In this document: positions 26,955-36,975 of the stretch, piece by piece | Layout of the letters: every line of letters starts with the position of its first letter | Position numbering within the stretch: position 1 is the stretch's first letter | DNA from: Caldilineales bacterium | GTDB taxonomy: Bacteria; Chloroflexota; Anaerolineae; J102 | Assembly (NCBI GenBank): GCA_019695115.1 | Contig: JAIBAP010000005.1 | Location: 1-64,000 of the forward strand | DNA: 64,000 nt | Direction: 5' to 3' | The notes under the pieces: model-generated | Databases searched by the model: none | What the model was told of the DNA's origin: nothing | What the model saw: only the letters and a program-made list of their open reading frames with translations | Program-made: the position numbers and the translations under genes

Positions 26955-29900
26955 CTACCGCCGCAACATCATCGGCAAGTAGGTGTGAGGTTCGGCGATC
27001 ACGTTGAGCGCGGCCTCCATCTGCCGGGTCTGGCCGCCCCCTTGCGCCTGGATGTCGAAGAGGTACAGGCCCGCGGGCGTTTGTTCGCCCCAGGTCACGA
27101 TCAGGAAGGCCCGCGCCGGCGGGGTGATCGTCAGCGAGGACTGGCCCGACTCAGGGTTGGGGGTGAGACTGAGGACAGCAACGCCGTGCGGCGGGGCGCT
27201 GCCCGGCGGCAGGGTCAGCGTCACCGGCAGGTTCCAGCCATCCTGCGCGCCGAGCTGCAACTGGTAGACGGCAGTCCCGGCCTGGCCGACCAGCGCATAC
27301 TGCAACGAGGGCAGTGTGACAGGGACGAACGCCGGTTCGCGCACGGTCAGGGCCAACGCCAGTTCGTCACCGACGCGGCCATCGCTGCCGGCCACGACCA
27401 GCGGATATCCACCGCGTGGCAGCTGCCCCGTGTGAGTCAGCAACAGCGTGGTCTGGCCGCCGGGGACTACCGATGCCGGCTGGAATTGCCACTGCAACCC
27501 AGCCGGCGCCCCCAGCAGCGTCAGTTCCACCGGGTCGGCGGCTCCGTTGATGGGCGTGACCCCGATCGTTACCGAAATCGACCCGTTGGCATTAAGCACG
27601 ACGCCGGCCGGCCCGCTGAGTTGGAACGCAGGTTGCTGCGCCTGCACTTGCACGGCCAGCGTGCGCTCCACGCCGCCGCCGTTCGCCTGAATGGGCACGG
27701 CATAGAGGCCATCGGCCAGGGTGGCGACGGCAGCGATCTCGGCGTTCACCTGCACACCCGCCACCGTCGGCGTGATCACCTCCTGGCTGAAGGTGACGCT
27801 GATGCCATCGGGCAGGGGCTGGCAGGCGGATGGCGACGCCGGCGCGCCCTCGGCCAGCGCCAGCAGTTCCGCCGCCGATTCGCAGCCGGCGGTGAGCAGG
27901 ACGCTGTCGGGATAGGCGGGGTCGGTGGTGGCGAGGGTCAGGGCCACCGTGCGGGCGCTGCCAGAGCGGATGGTGGTGACGCCGGCGGGGCCGGTCAGGG
28001 TGAAGGCGGCCCCGGCCGGGGTGGCGATGACTCGCTCGGAGGTAGAGACGCGCCCGGTTTCGCTGTCCACACCCTCCAGCCAGAGGGTGTAGGTCTCTTC
28101 GGGGTTGAGGCCGGTGAAGGCATAGGCGCGGCTATCGCCGGCATCCACCTCCTGGATGGCGGCAGGCCCCAGGCCCAAGCCGGCGACCGTGGACTGCGTC
28201 TGCAACTTCAGCACGAAGCGATCCACATCCGGGTTGGGATGCCGATTCCAGGCGGCATCCAGGCGGCGATAGCCGGGGGCGAGGGTCAGGCCCGCGTTCC
28301 AGGTCGTCTGCCAGAGGTGGCTGACGGTGATCGGGGTGGCGGCATAGGCTCGATCCGGGCGGGTGCGGCCATCATCCGCCTGCATCCAGATGTGGTAGAC
28401 GCCGCTGGCCAGGTCGTTGAGATTCAGGTTGAGCTGGTGGGTGGTTGTCCCATCGATCCAGGTCGGCGAGGGGTCGGTCAACCCTTCGGCCAGGGGGAAA
28501 CCGGTGTACAGCGGCACAGTCTGCGTCTCTGTCACGCCGCCCGTGCCGGTGACGACCACCGTGGTCTGGATGGGGCCGGGGTTGGCGAAGACGCTGACCG
28601 CAGTGTTGGTCTCGGCCGACGAAAGCCGCCAGCTGAGTTGGCCGCTGTTGTCGGCGCCCGGCGCCACCGCCACATCGCTGAGCATGGTGTCGGGGATGCT
28701 GGCCGTGATGCTGAGCAAGTATTGGTCGTCGACGCCGAAATTGCCGGTGAGCGCGGCCTTCCACTCGCCCCGGGCCGGCGCGTCCACCTCGTACTGCATC
28801 TGCGTGGTCTTCTGCGCCACCATGTCGCGCACGACGTCCACCCGCGGATTGCCATCGCGCACGAGCACGGTGTAGACGACGCCCTCTTGCAGAGGGATGC
28901 TGAGCAGCAGGGTCAGCTGAGCACCCGTGGCGGCGTCGCGCACCTGCAGGTTGTAGGTTGCGGCTGCCAGCGAGATATAGTCGCTGGCCTGATGCTGCCC
29001 CACCGCCGGGGTGAGAGCGGCGCCGTTACGGATGGCCAGTTGGATCGCCCGAGTATCCGACCAGGCATGAAGCAGGCGAACACGCGCCTGGCCCAGGGCG
29101 GGCACGGAGTTGTCATCGACCCGCGCCGGGTCGGTCGCCGCCAGGGCGGCGCTGACCAGGGCGGCGATATCGGCCACCCAGAGCTGGCCGGGTGTGGCCA
29201 CCAGGGTGTAGTCCATATCCGAGGCCACATCCAGGGCCAGGGTGGACAGGGGCGCGCCCGGCGCGGTGGGGGTGATCACGGCGAATTGGTGCGAACCGGG
29301 CGGCAGCTCGGCGTACTGCGTCACGGCGCTGCCGTGGGCGTCGATGGTGTAAGGCACACCAACAAAGAGGGGAACGCCATCGGCCAGCAGGCTCAGGGTG
29401 CCGTGGTCTTGGCTGGCATGGATGAAGCGCACCCGTCCGGGCGGGGCCGCGTCCTGGCTCAGCACTGCTTGCAAGGCCGCGGGTGTGGTAGCGCCGGCGG
29501 CCTGCGCCATCTGCCCGATCAAGAAGAGGGTGTAGACGCGGCCCTCGGCCAGCGTGGTGGGAGGTAGGGTGGCCAGGGCGGTCTTGAATCCGGCCTGTTG
29601 CAGGCGCAGATCGTAGACTCCGGCATCCAGCGGCACGTAGGCGCTGGCCTCGCCGGGCGCCAGGCCGAAGAGGAAGGGCAGATCCTCGCCATTCGCCACA
29701 TCCACAGCCGGGGCGTCGGGGGCGGCATGTACGGCCCGCAGCCGGGCCTTGCCGTCCGCCGGCCGGGCGTTGTCATCCTCCAACAGGGTCAGGGTGGCCG
29801 CGCCGGCCGCGCCGGCGGCCAAAGCCGTGTGATCCACGTCGCCCGCCAGTGTCACCGTCTGCTGGAGCAGCGGGCGGGTGGCGCCGACCGGCAGGATCGT

Positions 29901-32900
29901 CAGGGTGTGCTGGCCCGCGGCCAGGCTGATGTAGGGCGTGGCCGCGGCGTAGGCGATATTGGTGAAGATGGCCGCGCCATCCACGGTTACGTTCACCGGC
30001 CCCACCCCGGCCAGGGCATACGCCAGGCGCAGCCGGGCTGGCGTCGTCACCTGCTGGGCCCAGTTTTCCGAGCAGACAGCCGGCTCGATCACCGGCCCCA
30101 CCCCCGCCCGCGAGGCAAAGGCGTTGGCCAGGAACAGCGGCTGCGAGGACGCACCCGCGGCGGCGGCCGCGGCCACGAGCTGCGGCGTCAGGTCGGCGAG
30201 GGCCTGGCCCAGCGGCGCTTTCCAGGCCCCCGGCTGGCTGAGCGCAGTCAAATCGGTGGGGCCGTTCGGCAGCTCGCTGGCCACGGTGTAGGTGCTCACC
30301 TCGGTGTAACGCACCCCCGCAGGCAGCGAGTTGGGGGTGATGCGCAGGCCGTCGGGCCGGATCAACTCCAGCCCCGGCGCGTTTCCGAAACGGGTCAGGC
30401 CGAACAGAGCCTGGCTGGCCCGGCCCAGGGTGGCCGGCACCAGCACTTCGCCGGGGGCGGTGAAGATGAGGCCGGTTTCGGCGTCGGTCCAGTCGGCGTT
30501 GGCCGCAACCAGCCCGGCACTGCGCGCAGCCGCCAGCCGTTCTTGTGCGGCCAGCACCTGGGCCGGCGTGACCAGCTTGTACTTGTCCACATCCCCGCCT
30601 ACCTTTATCGTGCCACTGGCATCCACGTAGAAGGCGGCGGTGTAGCCCAACACCGTCACTTTGCCCTTCAGCCCCCAGACGGTCGTGTTCGAAGGCGTCT
30701 TGAATTCGCCGACCTCGGCCAGGGCATTGCCCACCTTGATGTTCGATCCCGGCACCTTCACGCAGGTCTTGCAGGTCTTGACTTCCCATGGCCAACAGTT
30801 GACCCCGACATACGGCTTGCCGTTGGGGCAGCAATACCAGTTGAAGCACTCGTTGAGGATCGAGCCTTTGGTCAGCCCCACCTCCAGGGTGGCTTTGCCG
30901 GCCAGGTGGAAGCCCTTGTAATCGCTCCACGCCCACACCTCCGTCTGGCCCTTGACCACCACCACGTTGATCCAGACCTTGGCATAGAACTGGTTGGGCT
31001 TGACCCTGGCCGTGGCCCCCGCCACCGTGAAAGTGAACACCTTGACGGCGCCACTCAGCGCCAACTCGAAGGGATTGCTCACCACCGTGGCCGATCCCTT
31101 GACGCTAGCCAGGGCTACGCCGTTGAACTTCTTTCCCGCCGCGATCTCGATTCCCACCGAAACAGTGGTGCTGTTTTCGTTCAGCGTCACCTGGCCAGAG
31201 ATGCTGGTCAGGAAGAAGCCGGTGTTGCCGATGGGGATGGAGCAGCTCAGCGACAGGAAGATCTCTTTGAGTTGCAGGCCGTCGGGCGCCAGCCCTGGAT
31301 CCAGCGATGTGCTCGCCGCAGCCACCGTGGCCGGTTCGATCTCCAGCACGGCCTGGGTGTTGGCGGTGGCGTACAGCTTCACCCCCACCTGGATGCCCGA
31401 ACAGCCCACCGCCGCGCCCAGGCTGGGCATCACGAAGACGCCGTTGGCGGTGATCAGGTAGCCGTTGCCCTGCTTGACCAGCGAGCCGCTGAGTTGCAGC
31501 GTAAACCCACCCGTCTTGATGTCCGGCAGTTTGAAGCTGCCGCCGCCGATGGTGATCTTGTTGTACGTGCCAGAGGCGTCGGTCACCCGCTTGATCACGA
31601 CGTTGTTGAGTGCGATATAGCCGCCGCCGAAACCCGCCGGCAGCACCAGCTTGGCGCTGGTGATCGAGAGCGAGCCATCCGCGGCCACTACCACATTCTG
31701 CGCCGACAAGCTCAGCCCCGCCACCGACAGCGAGAAGCTGTTGATGGCGCCGCTCAATCCGCCCACGCTGTTCAGGATGATAACACCCGCGGCGCTGGCG
31801 TTGCTGCCGGGGATGCTGATCGCCACCGTGCCGGCCAGCGTTACCTTGTAGGCCGTGCCATTGTTGGTGATCTCGATCTTGGCCTTGGCCCCGGTGACGG
31901 CGAAGCCAGCGGCGCCGGCGCTGCCGATCTTGAAGTCGGGGAAGGGGATGTTGGCCACGCCGCCGCCGATGCGCAGGCCATCTTTGTTGATGGTGACATT
32001 GCTGACCGAGCCGGAGACCCCGCCCAAAGAGGATGGCAAGGCCAGCGAGGCATTGCCCACGGACAGCCCGGCGTTGCCCACGGTGGCGTTGGTCAGACCC
32101 AGGGTCAGCGTGGCGATGTTGAGGCTCAGGCTGGCGACGGTGGCGCTGAAGTTGCCGGCCGTGTCCATGCTGGCGCTGATGTTGATGTCCTTCTGGTTGC
32201 CGGGCAGGCGCACTTGCAGCTTGCCGCTGATGGCCAGGGTGTAGCCGTTGGGCGTCGTACCCACGGTTGCCACCGGGTCGGCCACGGTCAGCGGGCTGCC
32301 GCCGGCCGAGACGCCCCTTGCCAACTTCGGCCCGGAAGAGGCAGCCGTCACATTGCTGCCGCCGGGCGTGAAATTCGGCATCTTGAAGCTGACCGAGGCG
32401 AAGGAGAGACCGTCCTTGGTGATCTTGACCAGCCCCACCGAGCCGCCGGCCCCGCCCAACGCCGGCGGCAGGGTGATGGTGGCGTTCTGCACCGCTACGC
32501 CGTCTTTATCCAGGGTGGCGTTTTTCAGCGAGAGCGTGGCCCCGGCCAGATTCAGCGCCACTTCGCCGATCGTGCCGCTCAGGTTGCCCTGCGCATCGAT
32601 CTTGAAGGTGAGGGCGATCGTCTTCTGGTTGCCCGGCAGATTCATCTGCAAAGAGCCGGTGGCGGTCAGTTCGAAATGGCCGTTGGTCAGCGTCAGTTTG
32701 GCCTTGATGTTGGTGATGCTCAGTTTGCTGCCATCGCCGATCTTGATGTCGGGCAGGTTGAAGGTGGCGTTGGCCTCGTCGATGCTGAGGCTGCTCGGCG
32801 TCACCTTCAGGTTGCTGACCGCGGCGCTGAGGCCGCCCAGCAGGGCGGGCATCTGCAAGGTGACGGAGGGGGCGAGCACCCCATTGGCGCTCAACGTCGC

Positions 32901-34157
32901 CCCGCCCGGCACATTCAGGGTCGCCCCCGCCACCGGCAGACTGAAGGCTTGCAGCGCGCCGGAGGGGACGATGCCATTGGCGTTGGCGACCAGGGTGAAG
33001 TTCGCCTGCACCGGTGTGCTGATGCCGGGCGGGCTGAGCGTCAGCGCAGCCGAGCCGGTCACGGCGATGTCAGCCAGGTTGATCTGCGAAATGTTCAGCC
33101 CAGAGCCGATGGTGAAACCGGCGATCTGCGACAGCAGATAGCTGGGGTTGGCGCCCAGGCTGGCCAGACCGTCGCCGACGTTGGCGCTGAAGCTGCCGGT
33201 GAAGAGATCGATCTTCTGCCCCAGGGCTTGCAGCGCCAGGGTGACGTTGTTGACGCTGACGCTGGTGGCGTTGTAGGTCAACACATCGGCGACGCCGGTC
33301 AGCAGCAAATAATCGCCGATGACGACGCTGCCCTCCGCCCGGTAGTCGCCGCCGCCCAGATCGGTGAACTGATCGGCGGTGATCTTGACCACGCCGATCG
33401 TGCGCGTCTCGCGATTGGGCGCCAGGGTGATCGCTGCGGACACTGGCGCGGCTGCGGGCGCGGGAGGCTGCGCCGCCGGGACGAGGGACGAGGGACGATG
33501 GGTGGTAGCCTCGCGCTGAGGGGCGGCGGGGGCGCTGCCGGCGCTTGCTCGCAGGACGCTGGCTACGATGGATCGATTCAAGACCGTGAGCGCTCTCGGC
33601 TTACCGGATGCCGCCGCGGCTGGCCTCTCGGCCGGAGGCTTCGCGTCGGCTGCCATCGCCGCTGCATTGAACTCTGGCGCCGGCGCCTCCGCCAGGTACT
33701 GCAGGAAAAGCACGTTGTAGAGGCTAGGCGCGGCCGCCTCCGCCGCCGTCGTCGCCGGGGCCGGCGCCGGCGACGGCGGCGCCAGTGCAGAGGGGCTTTC
33801 CACGACCTGGCGCGTCGGCCGGAGCGCGTTCAGCGCCTCCATCGACAGGCCCAGGTAGTCCTCGATCGTCTGCTCGAACGCATCCGCGGATGCGTTCGCA
33901 GCCGCAGGTTGGTTGAGATAGGTTTCCAACGCCCGCAGCGCTGCCAGTTGCAGCCGCTGTGGATCCGCCTTGCCCACGCGGTTGAAGAATGCCTCGCGGG
34001 TCTCGTTGCCCCGCCGCTGCCAGCCTCGCGCCGGCGCTGACTGCGCCGACCCCGGTTGGTTCATGGCCGCGGCCACCGTGGGGGAGAACAACTGGGCGCT
34101 GATCAGCAGGATGACCAGCGCCTGTCGCAATGCACGTGCGATGACGGACTTCCTCAT
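26955..34157 (-). CDS. giant secreted multi-domain repeat protein (2400 residues)
   Basis: A clear signal peptide (MRKSVIARALRQALVILLIS, cleavage after AAA) is followed by a helical segment (about 45-110) and an Ala/Pro-rich linker (about 110-235). From about 240 to 1080 there are at least four related beta-rich units of 127-145 residues, each with a [LM]P-x-LGG core, a DGL turn and a PDFKIG-like end. A Cys-rich patch near 1100 (NECFNWYCCPNGKPYVGVNC) comes next. Residues about 1370-1770 carry DUF4397-like repeats (VRFIHASQD, ARLRAVHAAPDAP, ARVRLLHAWSDT). A fibronectin III-like domain lies near 1950-2060, then Ig-like domains, and the protein ends in TYLPMMLRR. The ribosome-binding site AGGAGG is 5 nt before the ATG. 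It is probably surface-attached or adhesive; no enzyme motif is visible. Confidence 0.9.
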   Translation of the reverse strand: MRKSVIARALRQALVILLISAQLFSPTVAAAMNQPGSAQSAPARGWQRRGNETREAFFNRVGKADPQRLQLAALRALETYLNQPAAANASADAFEQTIEDYLGLSMEALNALRPTRQVVESPSALAPPSPAPAPATTAAEAAAPSLYNVLFLQYLAEAPAPEFNAAAMAADAKPPAERPAAAASGKPRALTVLNRSIVASVLRASAGSAPAAPQREATTHRPSSLVPAAQPPAPAAAPVSAAITLAPNRETRTIGVVKITADQFTDLGGGDYRAEGSVVIGDYLLLTGVADVLTYNATSVSVNNVTLALQALGQKIDLFTGSFSANVGDGLASLGANPSYLLSQIAGFTIGSGLNISQINLADIAVTGSAALTLSPPGISTPVQANFTLVANANGIVPSGALQAFSLPVAGATLNVPGGATLSANGVLAPSVTLQMPALLGGLSAAVSNLKVTPSSLSIDEANATFNLPDIKIGDGSKLSITNIKAKLTLTNGHFELTATGSLQMNLPGNQKTIALTFKIDAQGNLSGTIGEVALNLAGATLSLKNATLDKDGVAVQNATITLPPALGGAGGSVGLVKITKDGLSFASVSFKMPNFTPGGSNVTAASSGPKLARGVSAGGSPLTVADPVATVGTTPNGYTLAISGKLQVRLPGNQKDINISASMDTAGNFSATVASLSLNIATLTLGLTNATVGNAGLSVGNASLALPSSLGGVSGSVSNVTINKDGLRIGGGVANIPFPDFKIGSAGAAGFAVTGAKAKIEITNNGTAYKVTLAGTVAISIPGSNASAAGVIILNSVGGLSGAINSFSLSVAGLSLSAQNVVVAADGSLSITSAKLVLPAGFGGGYIALNNVVIKRVTDASGTYNKITIGGGSFKLPDIKTGGFTLQLSGSLVKQGNGYLITANGVFVMPSLGAAVGCSGIQVGVKLYATANTQAVLEIEPATVAAASTSLDPGLAPDGLQLKEIFLSLSCSIPIGNTGFFLTSISGQVTLNENSTTVSVGIEIAAGKKFNGVALASVKGSATVVSNPFELALSGAVKVFTFTVAGATARVKPNQFYAKVWINVVVVKGQTEVWAWSDYKGFHLAGKATLEVGLTKGSILNECFNWYCCPNGKPYVGVNCWPWEVKTCKTCVKVPGSNIKVGNALAEVGEFKTPSNTTVWGLKGKVTVLGYTAAFYVDASGTIKVGGDVDKYKLVTPAQVLAAQERLAAARSAGLVAANADWTDAETGLIFTAPGEVLVPATLGRASQALFGLTRFGNAPGLELIRPDGLRITPNSLPAGVRYTEVSTYTVASELPNGPTDLTALSQPGAWKAPLGQALADLTPQLVAAAAAAGASSQPLFLANAFASRAGVGPVIEPAVCSENWAQQVTTPARLRLAYALAGVGPVNVTVDGAAIFTNIAYAAATPYISLAAGQHTLTILPVGATRPLLQQTVTLAGDVDHTALAAGAAGAATLTLLEDDNARPADGKARLRAVHAAPDAPAVDVANGEDLPFLFGLAPGEASAYVPLDAGVYDLRLQQAGFKTALATLPPTTLAEGRVYTLFLIGQMAQAAGATTPAALQAVLSQDAAPPGRVRFIHASQDHGTLSLLADGVPLFVGVPYTIDAHGSAVTQYAELPPGSHQFAVITPTAPGAPLSTLALDVASDMDYTLVATPGQLWVADIAALVSAALAATDPARVDDNSVPALGQARVRLLHAWSDTRAIQLAIRNGAALTPAVGQHQASDYISLAAATYNLQVRDAATGAQLTLLLSIPLQEGVVYTVLVRDGNPRVDVVRDMVAQKTTQMQYEVDAPARGEWKAALTGNFGVDDQYLLSITASIPDTMLSDVAVAPGADNSGQLSWRLSSAETNTAVSVFANPGPIQTTVVVTGTGGVTETQTVPLYTGFPLAEGLTDPSPTWIDGTTTHQLNLNLNDLASGVYHIWMQADDGRTRPDRAYAATPITVSHLWQTTWNAGLTLAPGYRRLDAAWNRHPNPDVDRFVLKLQTQSTVAGLGLGPAAIQEVDAGDSRAYAFTGLNPEETYTLWLEGVDSETGRVSTSERVIATPAGAAFTLTGPAGVTTIRSGSARTVALTLATTDPAYPDSVLLTAGCESAAELLALAEGAPASPSACQPLPDGISVTFSQEVITPTVAGVQVNAEIAAVATLADGLYAVPIQANGGGVERTLAVQVQAQQPAFQLSGPAGVVLNANGSISVTIGVTPINGAADPVELTLLGAPAGLQWQFQPASVVPGGQTTLLLTHTGQLPRGGYPLVVAGSDGRVGDELALALTVREPAFVPVTLPSLQYALVGQAGTAVYQLQLGAQDGWNLPVTLTLPPGSAPPHGVAVLSLTPNPESGQSSLTITPPARAFLIVTWGEQTPAGLYLFDIQAQGGGQTRQMEAALNVIAEPHTYLPMMLRR

Positions 34158-34302
34158 GACAACCTCCTGATGGTGTGATGCGTGTGAGAGCGAGGAAAGT
34201 GGAATCAGGCGGCTACGCCGCGCCCGCAGCGGATGGTGGCGCCGGGGTGCAGGACTATGGGTTTGGTGACCAGAAGGGAAAAGAAGACGGAGGCGGCGCG
34301 CT

Positions 34303-34956
34303 TCACACCAGGCCCGTACGCCGCGCCAGCTGCGCCGCCTCTTGCCGGGTGCCCACCTGCAACTTGGCCAGGATGTTGCGCATGTGGCTCTTGACAGTGT
34401 AGAGGCTGACCACCAAAGCCTCGGCGATCTCTTTGTCGCCGGCCCCGCGCGCCGCCAGCTCCAGCACCTCGCGCTCGCGCCGGGTCAAGGCAATCTCGCC
34501 TTCGAACTCATCCGGCGGCCGATGCTGGCTCAGGCGGCGGAACTCGGCCAGAACCAGGCCGGCCATGCGTGGGTTGAGGGCGGCCTCGCCGGCCAGGGCG
34601 CCGCGCACCATCGCCAGCATGTCGCGCGAACGGATGTCCTTGAGCAGATAGCCCTGGGCGCCGTTTTTCAGCGCCTGGAAGAGCTTGTCATCATCATCGC
34701 GCACGGTCAGCACCACCACCGTCGTCTGCGGCAGCGCCTGCCGGATGCGCCGCGTGGCTTCCAGGCCATCCAGCCCCGGCATCTGCACATCCATCAACAC
34801 CAGGTCGGGCTTGAGTTCAAGGGCCTTGACCACGGCCTCCAGGCCGTCGCGCGCCTCGCCCACGACCTCCATATCGGGCTGGGCAGCGAGAATGCCCGCC
34901 AGACCTTCGCGGAAGAGGGCATGGTCGTCAGCCAGAAGGACGCGCGCCCGCTGCAT
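34303..34956 (-). CDS. NarL/LuxR-type response regulator
   Basis: The 217-residue product has a receiver domain (acidic pair LLADDHALF, phospho-acceptor Asp56 in LVLMDVQMPGLDG, switch Thr in VVLTVRDDD, Lys in YLLKDI) and a C-terminal LuxR HTH (LTRREREVLELAARGAGDKE, VVSLYTVKSHMRNIL). It is the partner of the kinase encoded immediately upstream. I prefer the ATG at 34956, 4 nt past the kinase stop, to the GTG at 34974 that overlaps it. Targets are unknown; by family analogy the nar operon or the neighbouring surface-protein genes are candidates. Confidence 0.93.
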   Translation of the reverse strand: MQRARVLLADDHALFREGLAGILAAQPDMEVVGEARDGLEAVVKALELKPDLVLMDVQMPGLDGLEATRRIRQALPQTTVVVLTVRDDDDKLFQALKNGAQGYLLKDIRSRDMLAMVRGALAGEAALNPRMAGLVLAEFRRLSQHRPPDEFEGEIALTRREREVLELAARGAGDKEIAEALVVSLYTVKSHMRNILAKLQVGTRQEAAQLARRTGLV

Positions 34957-34960
34957 TGCC

Positions 34961-36901
34961 TCAGCCCCCCCCACCGGCGGCCGGCCAGACCAACCTGACC
35001 TGTGTCCCTTGCCCGAAAGCGGATTCGACCTGCAGGCTGCCGCCGATGTGCGCCGCTCGCGCCTGCATGATCTTCAATCCGAAGTGTCCCGCTGGTTCCG
35101 GGGCCGAGGGATCGAAGCCGCGGCCATCATCCTCCACAGCCAGGGCGTAATGGCCATTGACCCTTTCCAGTCGCACCACCACCGCCTGCGCCGCGGCGTG
35201 ACGGGCGGCGTTGTGCAACGCCTCACGGGTGATGTGCAGCACTTGTTCGGCCACCTCGCCTGAGCAAGCGGTCAGGGGCTGGGCTTCGGCGCCGGGCTGC
35301 CAGCGCACGATCAGACCGTGCTGGCGCTCGAAGTCGCCGGCCAGCAACTGCAAACGGGCGGCCAGGTCGGGCGCCAGCGGCGCCTCGTCCAGTAGATGGT
35401 CGATGGCGCGGCGCACCTCGTCCGTAGCCCGCCCGATGGTGGCGCGGGTCGCTTGCAGGCGCTGCAGGGCGGCTTCATCCTGCCCTGCGGCCAAAAAGTC
35501 CACCACCTGATCGGTCATCAGCCCCAGGTAGCTCAGGGTCTGACCCAGCCCGTCATGCATCTCGGCGGCGATGCGGCTGCGCTCCTCGAGGGCGGCCACG
35601 CGCTCGGCCTGAGCGTAGAGGCGGGCGTTTTCCAGGGCGATGGCGGCCGTGTTGGCCAGCTTGGCGAGCATCGCGCCGGCTTCGACGGCAAAGCGTCCCT
35701 GCTGTGGACTGCCCACGCAGAGGGCGCCGATCACACGTCGGCCATGCCGCAGCGGCGCCGCCAGGTGGCTGGCCCGGTAGGAAGGCGCCAGCATCTGGCA
35801 GCCGCCGGCGCACTGGCCGTGACCGCACACCGCCGCCCCCTCGCCGGCCAAGACGCCCAGAACGAAGTTCTGCCCGGCCGGGATGCGCTGCTCGACGATG
35901 GCCGCACCCGGCCCGCTGAGTGCGGCCAGATGCAGCCACTCCCCCTCCTCGTCGATCAAACAGAGCGAAGCTACGTCGGCGCCCAACAGGCTGTGAGCCT
36001 TTTCGGTGACCGAATCTAGAACGAGTTGCAGGTCGAGCTGCGAGGAGATTTCACGGCTGACCTGGTTGAGAGCCTCCAGCTCGCGCGTGCGCTGGGCGAC
36101 GCGATCCTCCAGGTCGGCGGTCAACTGCAGGAGTTGCGTGTGCGAGGCTTGCAGGCGAGCCCGCATCGATTCGAGGGTGCCAGAAAGCAGCGTTATTTCG
36201 TCCGGCCCTGCCACCAGCACCGGTGTGCTCAAGTCATGGGCGCCAATGCGCTCCGCCGCCAGATCGAGCTGCTGAAGCGGCCTCAGCACCGAATGACGCA
36301 CCATCCAGCCGCCAACCAGCAGGAGCAAGAGGGCGCAGGCAAGAAACGCGGCCTGCATGGCCCGCAGCCGGTTGACCTTGCGCGTGGCTGCCTCTTGATA
36401 GAGGCGCACAGCGCTCTCGGCTTCGGCCAGCAGGCGGGGCGAAAGCCGGTCGATGGCGGCGGCGCTGGCGAGACGTTCGGCGCTGCCCGGACGCGAAAGC
36501 AACAGCCGGTCGAGTTCGGCGCTGTATTCATCCCAGGCCAGCGCAACCCGGTCGAGCTGGGCTTGAAGCTGGGGGGCGGAGGCGGCGCGGATAGGGCCGG
36601 CCTCCCCCGTCGCCTGCATCACCTCGCCGCCATGACGAAGAGCGGCCAGGGTCTGCGCGAAGAGGGTGCGGGCATCTTGCAGCGATGTTGGGGCCACGGC
36701 CTCGCCGGTGCGAGATAGGTCCAGAGCCGCGCGTGTCATCTGTTGCACTAGCATCCGTTGTCGCCCGGCCAGATTGACCAGGAGGGCGTCCTGGCGATGG
36801 GCGGCCAAGGCCCAGAAAGTGATGGCCGCTGAGACGCTCACCAGCAGAAAGAAACTGAAGAAAAGCCAGACCAGGCGGTCGCGGAGACGGGAAAAGCGCA
36901 C
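34961..36901 (-). CDS. NarX-like sensor histidine kinase with Cys-rich GAF domain
   Basis: The roughly 646-residue kinase has transmembrane helix 1 (about 10-32), a periplasmic helical PilJ/NarX-type domain containing NLAGRQRMLVQQMTRAALDL (resembling the NarX P-box region), transmembrane helix 2 (about 190-210), HAMP, a coiled coil, GAF, HisKA_3 with phospho-His near 449 (AAEMHDGLGQ) and HATPase_c (EDDGRGFDPS). The GAF domain carries CGHGQCAGGC. In the longer frame, the first ATG (36946) overlaps a TATAAT box. The GTG at 36901 has AGGAG 9 nt upstream and starts MRFSRLRDRLVWLFF directly before helix 1, so I chose it. Ligand nitrate is inferred from the domain type. Confidence 0.88.
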   Translation of the reverse strand: MRFSRLRDRLVWLFFSFFLLVSVSAAITFWALAAHRQDALLVNLAGRQRMLVQQMTRAALDLSRTGEAVAPTSLQDARTLFAQTLAALRHGGEVMQATGEAGPIRAASAPQLQAQLDRVALAWDEYSAELDRLLLSRPGSAERLASAAAIDRLSPRLLAEAESAVRLYQEAATRKVNRLRAMQAAFLACALLLLLVGGWMVRHSVLRPLQQLDLAAERIGAHDLSTPVLVAGPDEITLLSGTLESMRARLQASHTQLLQLTADLEDRVAQRTRELEALNQVSREISSQLDLQLVLDSVTEKAHSLLGADVASLCLIDEEGEWLHLAALSGPGAAIVEQRIPAGQNFVLGVLAGEGAAVCGHGQCAGGCQMLAPSYRASHLAAPLRHGRRVIGALCVGSPQQGRFAVEAGAMLAKLANTAAIALENARLYAQAERVAALEERSRIAAEMHDGLGQTLSYLGLMTDQVVDFLAAGQDEAALQRLQATRATIGRATDEVRRAIDHLLDEAPLAPDLAARLQLLAGDFERQHGLIVRWQPGAEAQPLTACSGEVAEQVLHITREALHNAARHAAAQAVVVRLERVNGHYALAVEDDGRGFDPSAPEPAGHFGLKIMQARAAHIGGSLQVESAFGQGTQVRLVWPAAGGGG

Positions 36902-36944
36902 GGGCTTGAGCTCCTGTGTGGCAGACCCACGAACGATGGGGGGC

Positions 36945-36975
36945 ATTATACACAGAAGCGTGGCGAAGGCTACAA
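36945..36975 (-). promoter_or_regulatory. possible promoter of the two-component system
   Basis: A perfect TATAAT on the minus strand (36950-36945) lies 43 nt upstream of the chosen GTG. The only -35 candidate is TTGTAG (36975-36970) at a long 19-nt spacing; it overlaps the stop of the beta-helix/SGNH gene. Confidence 0.35.

Noticed and set aside
29598-34040. 1480-codon open frame on the + strand
   Set aside because: It is the complement of the giant secreted-protein gene in a GC-rich genome. The translation is rich in Arg/Gly/His with no domain, and there is no ribosome-binding site.
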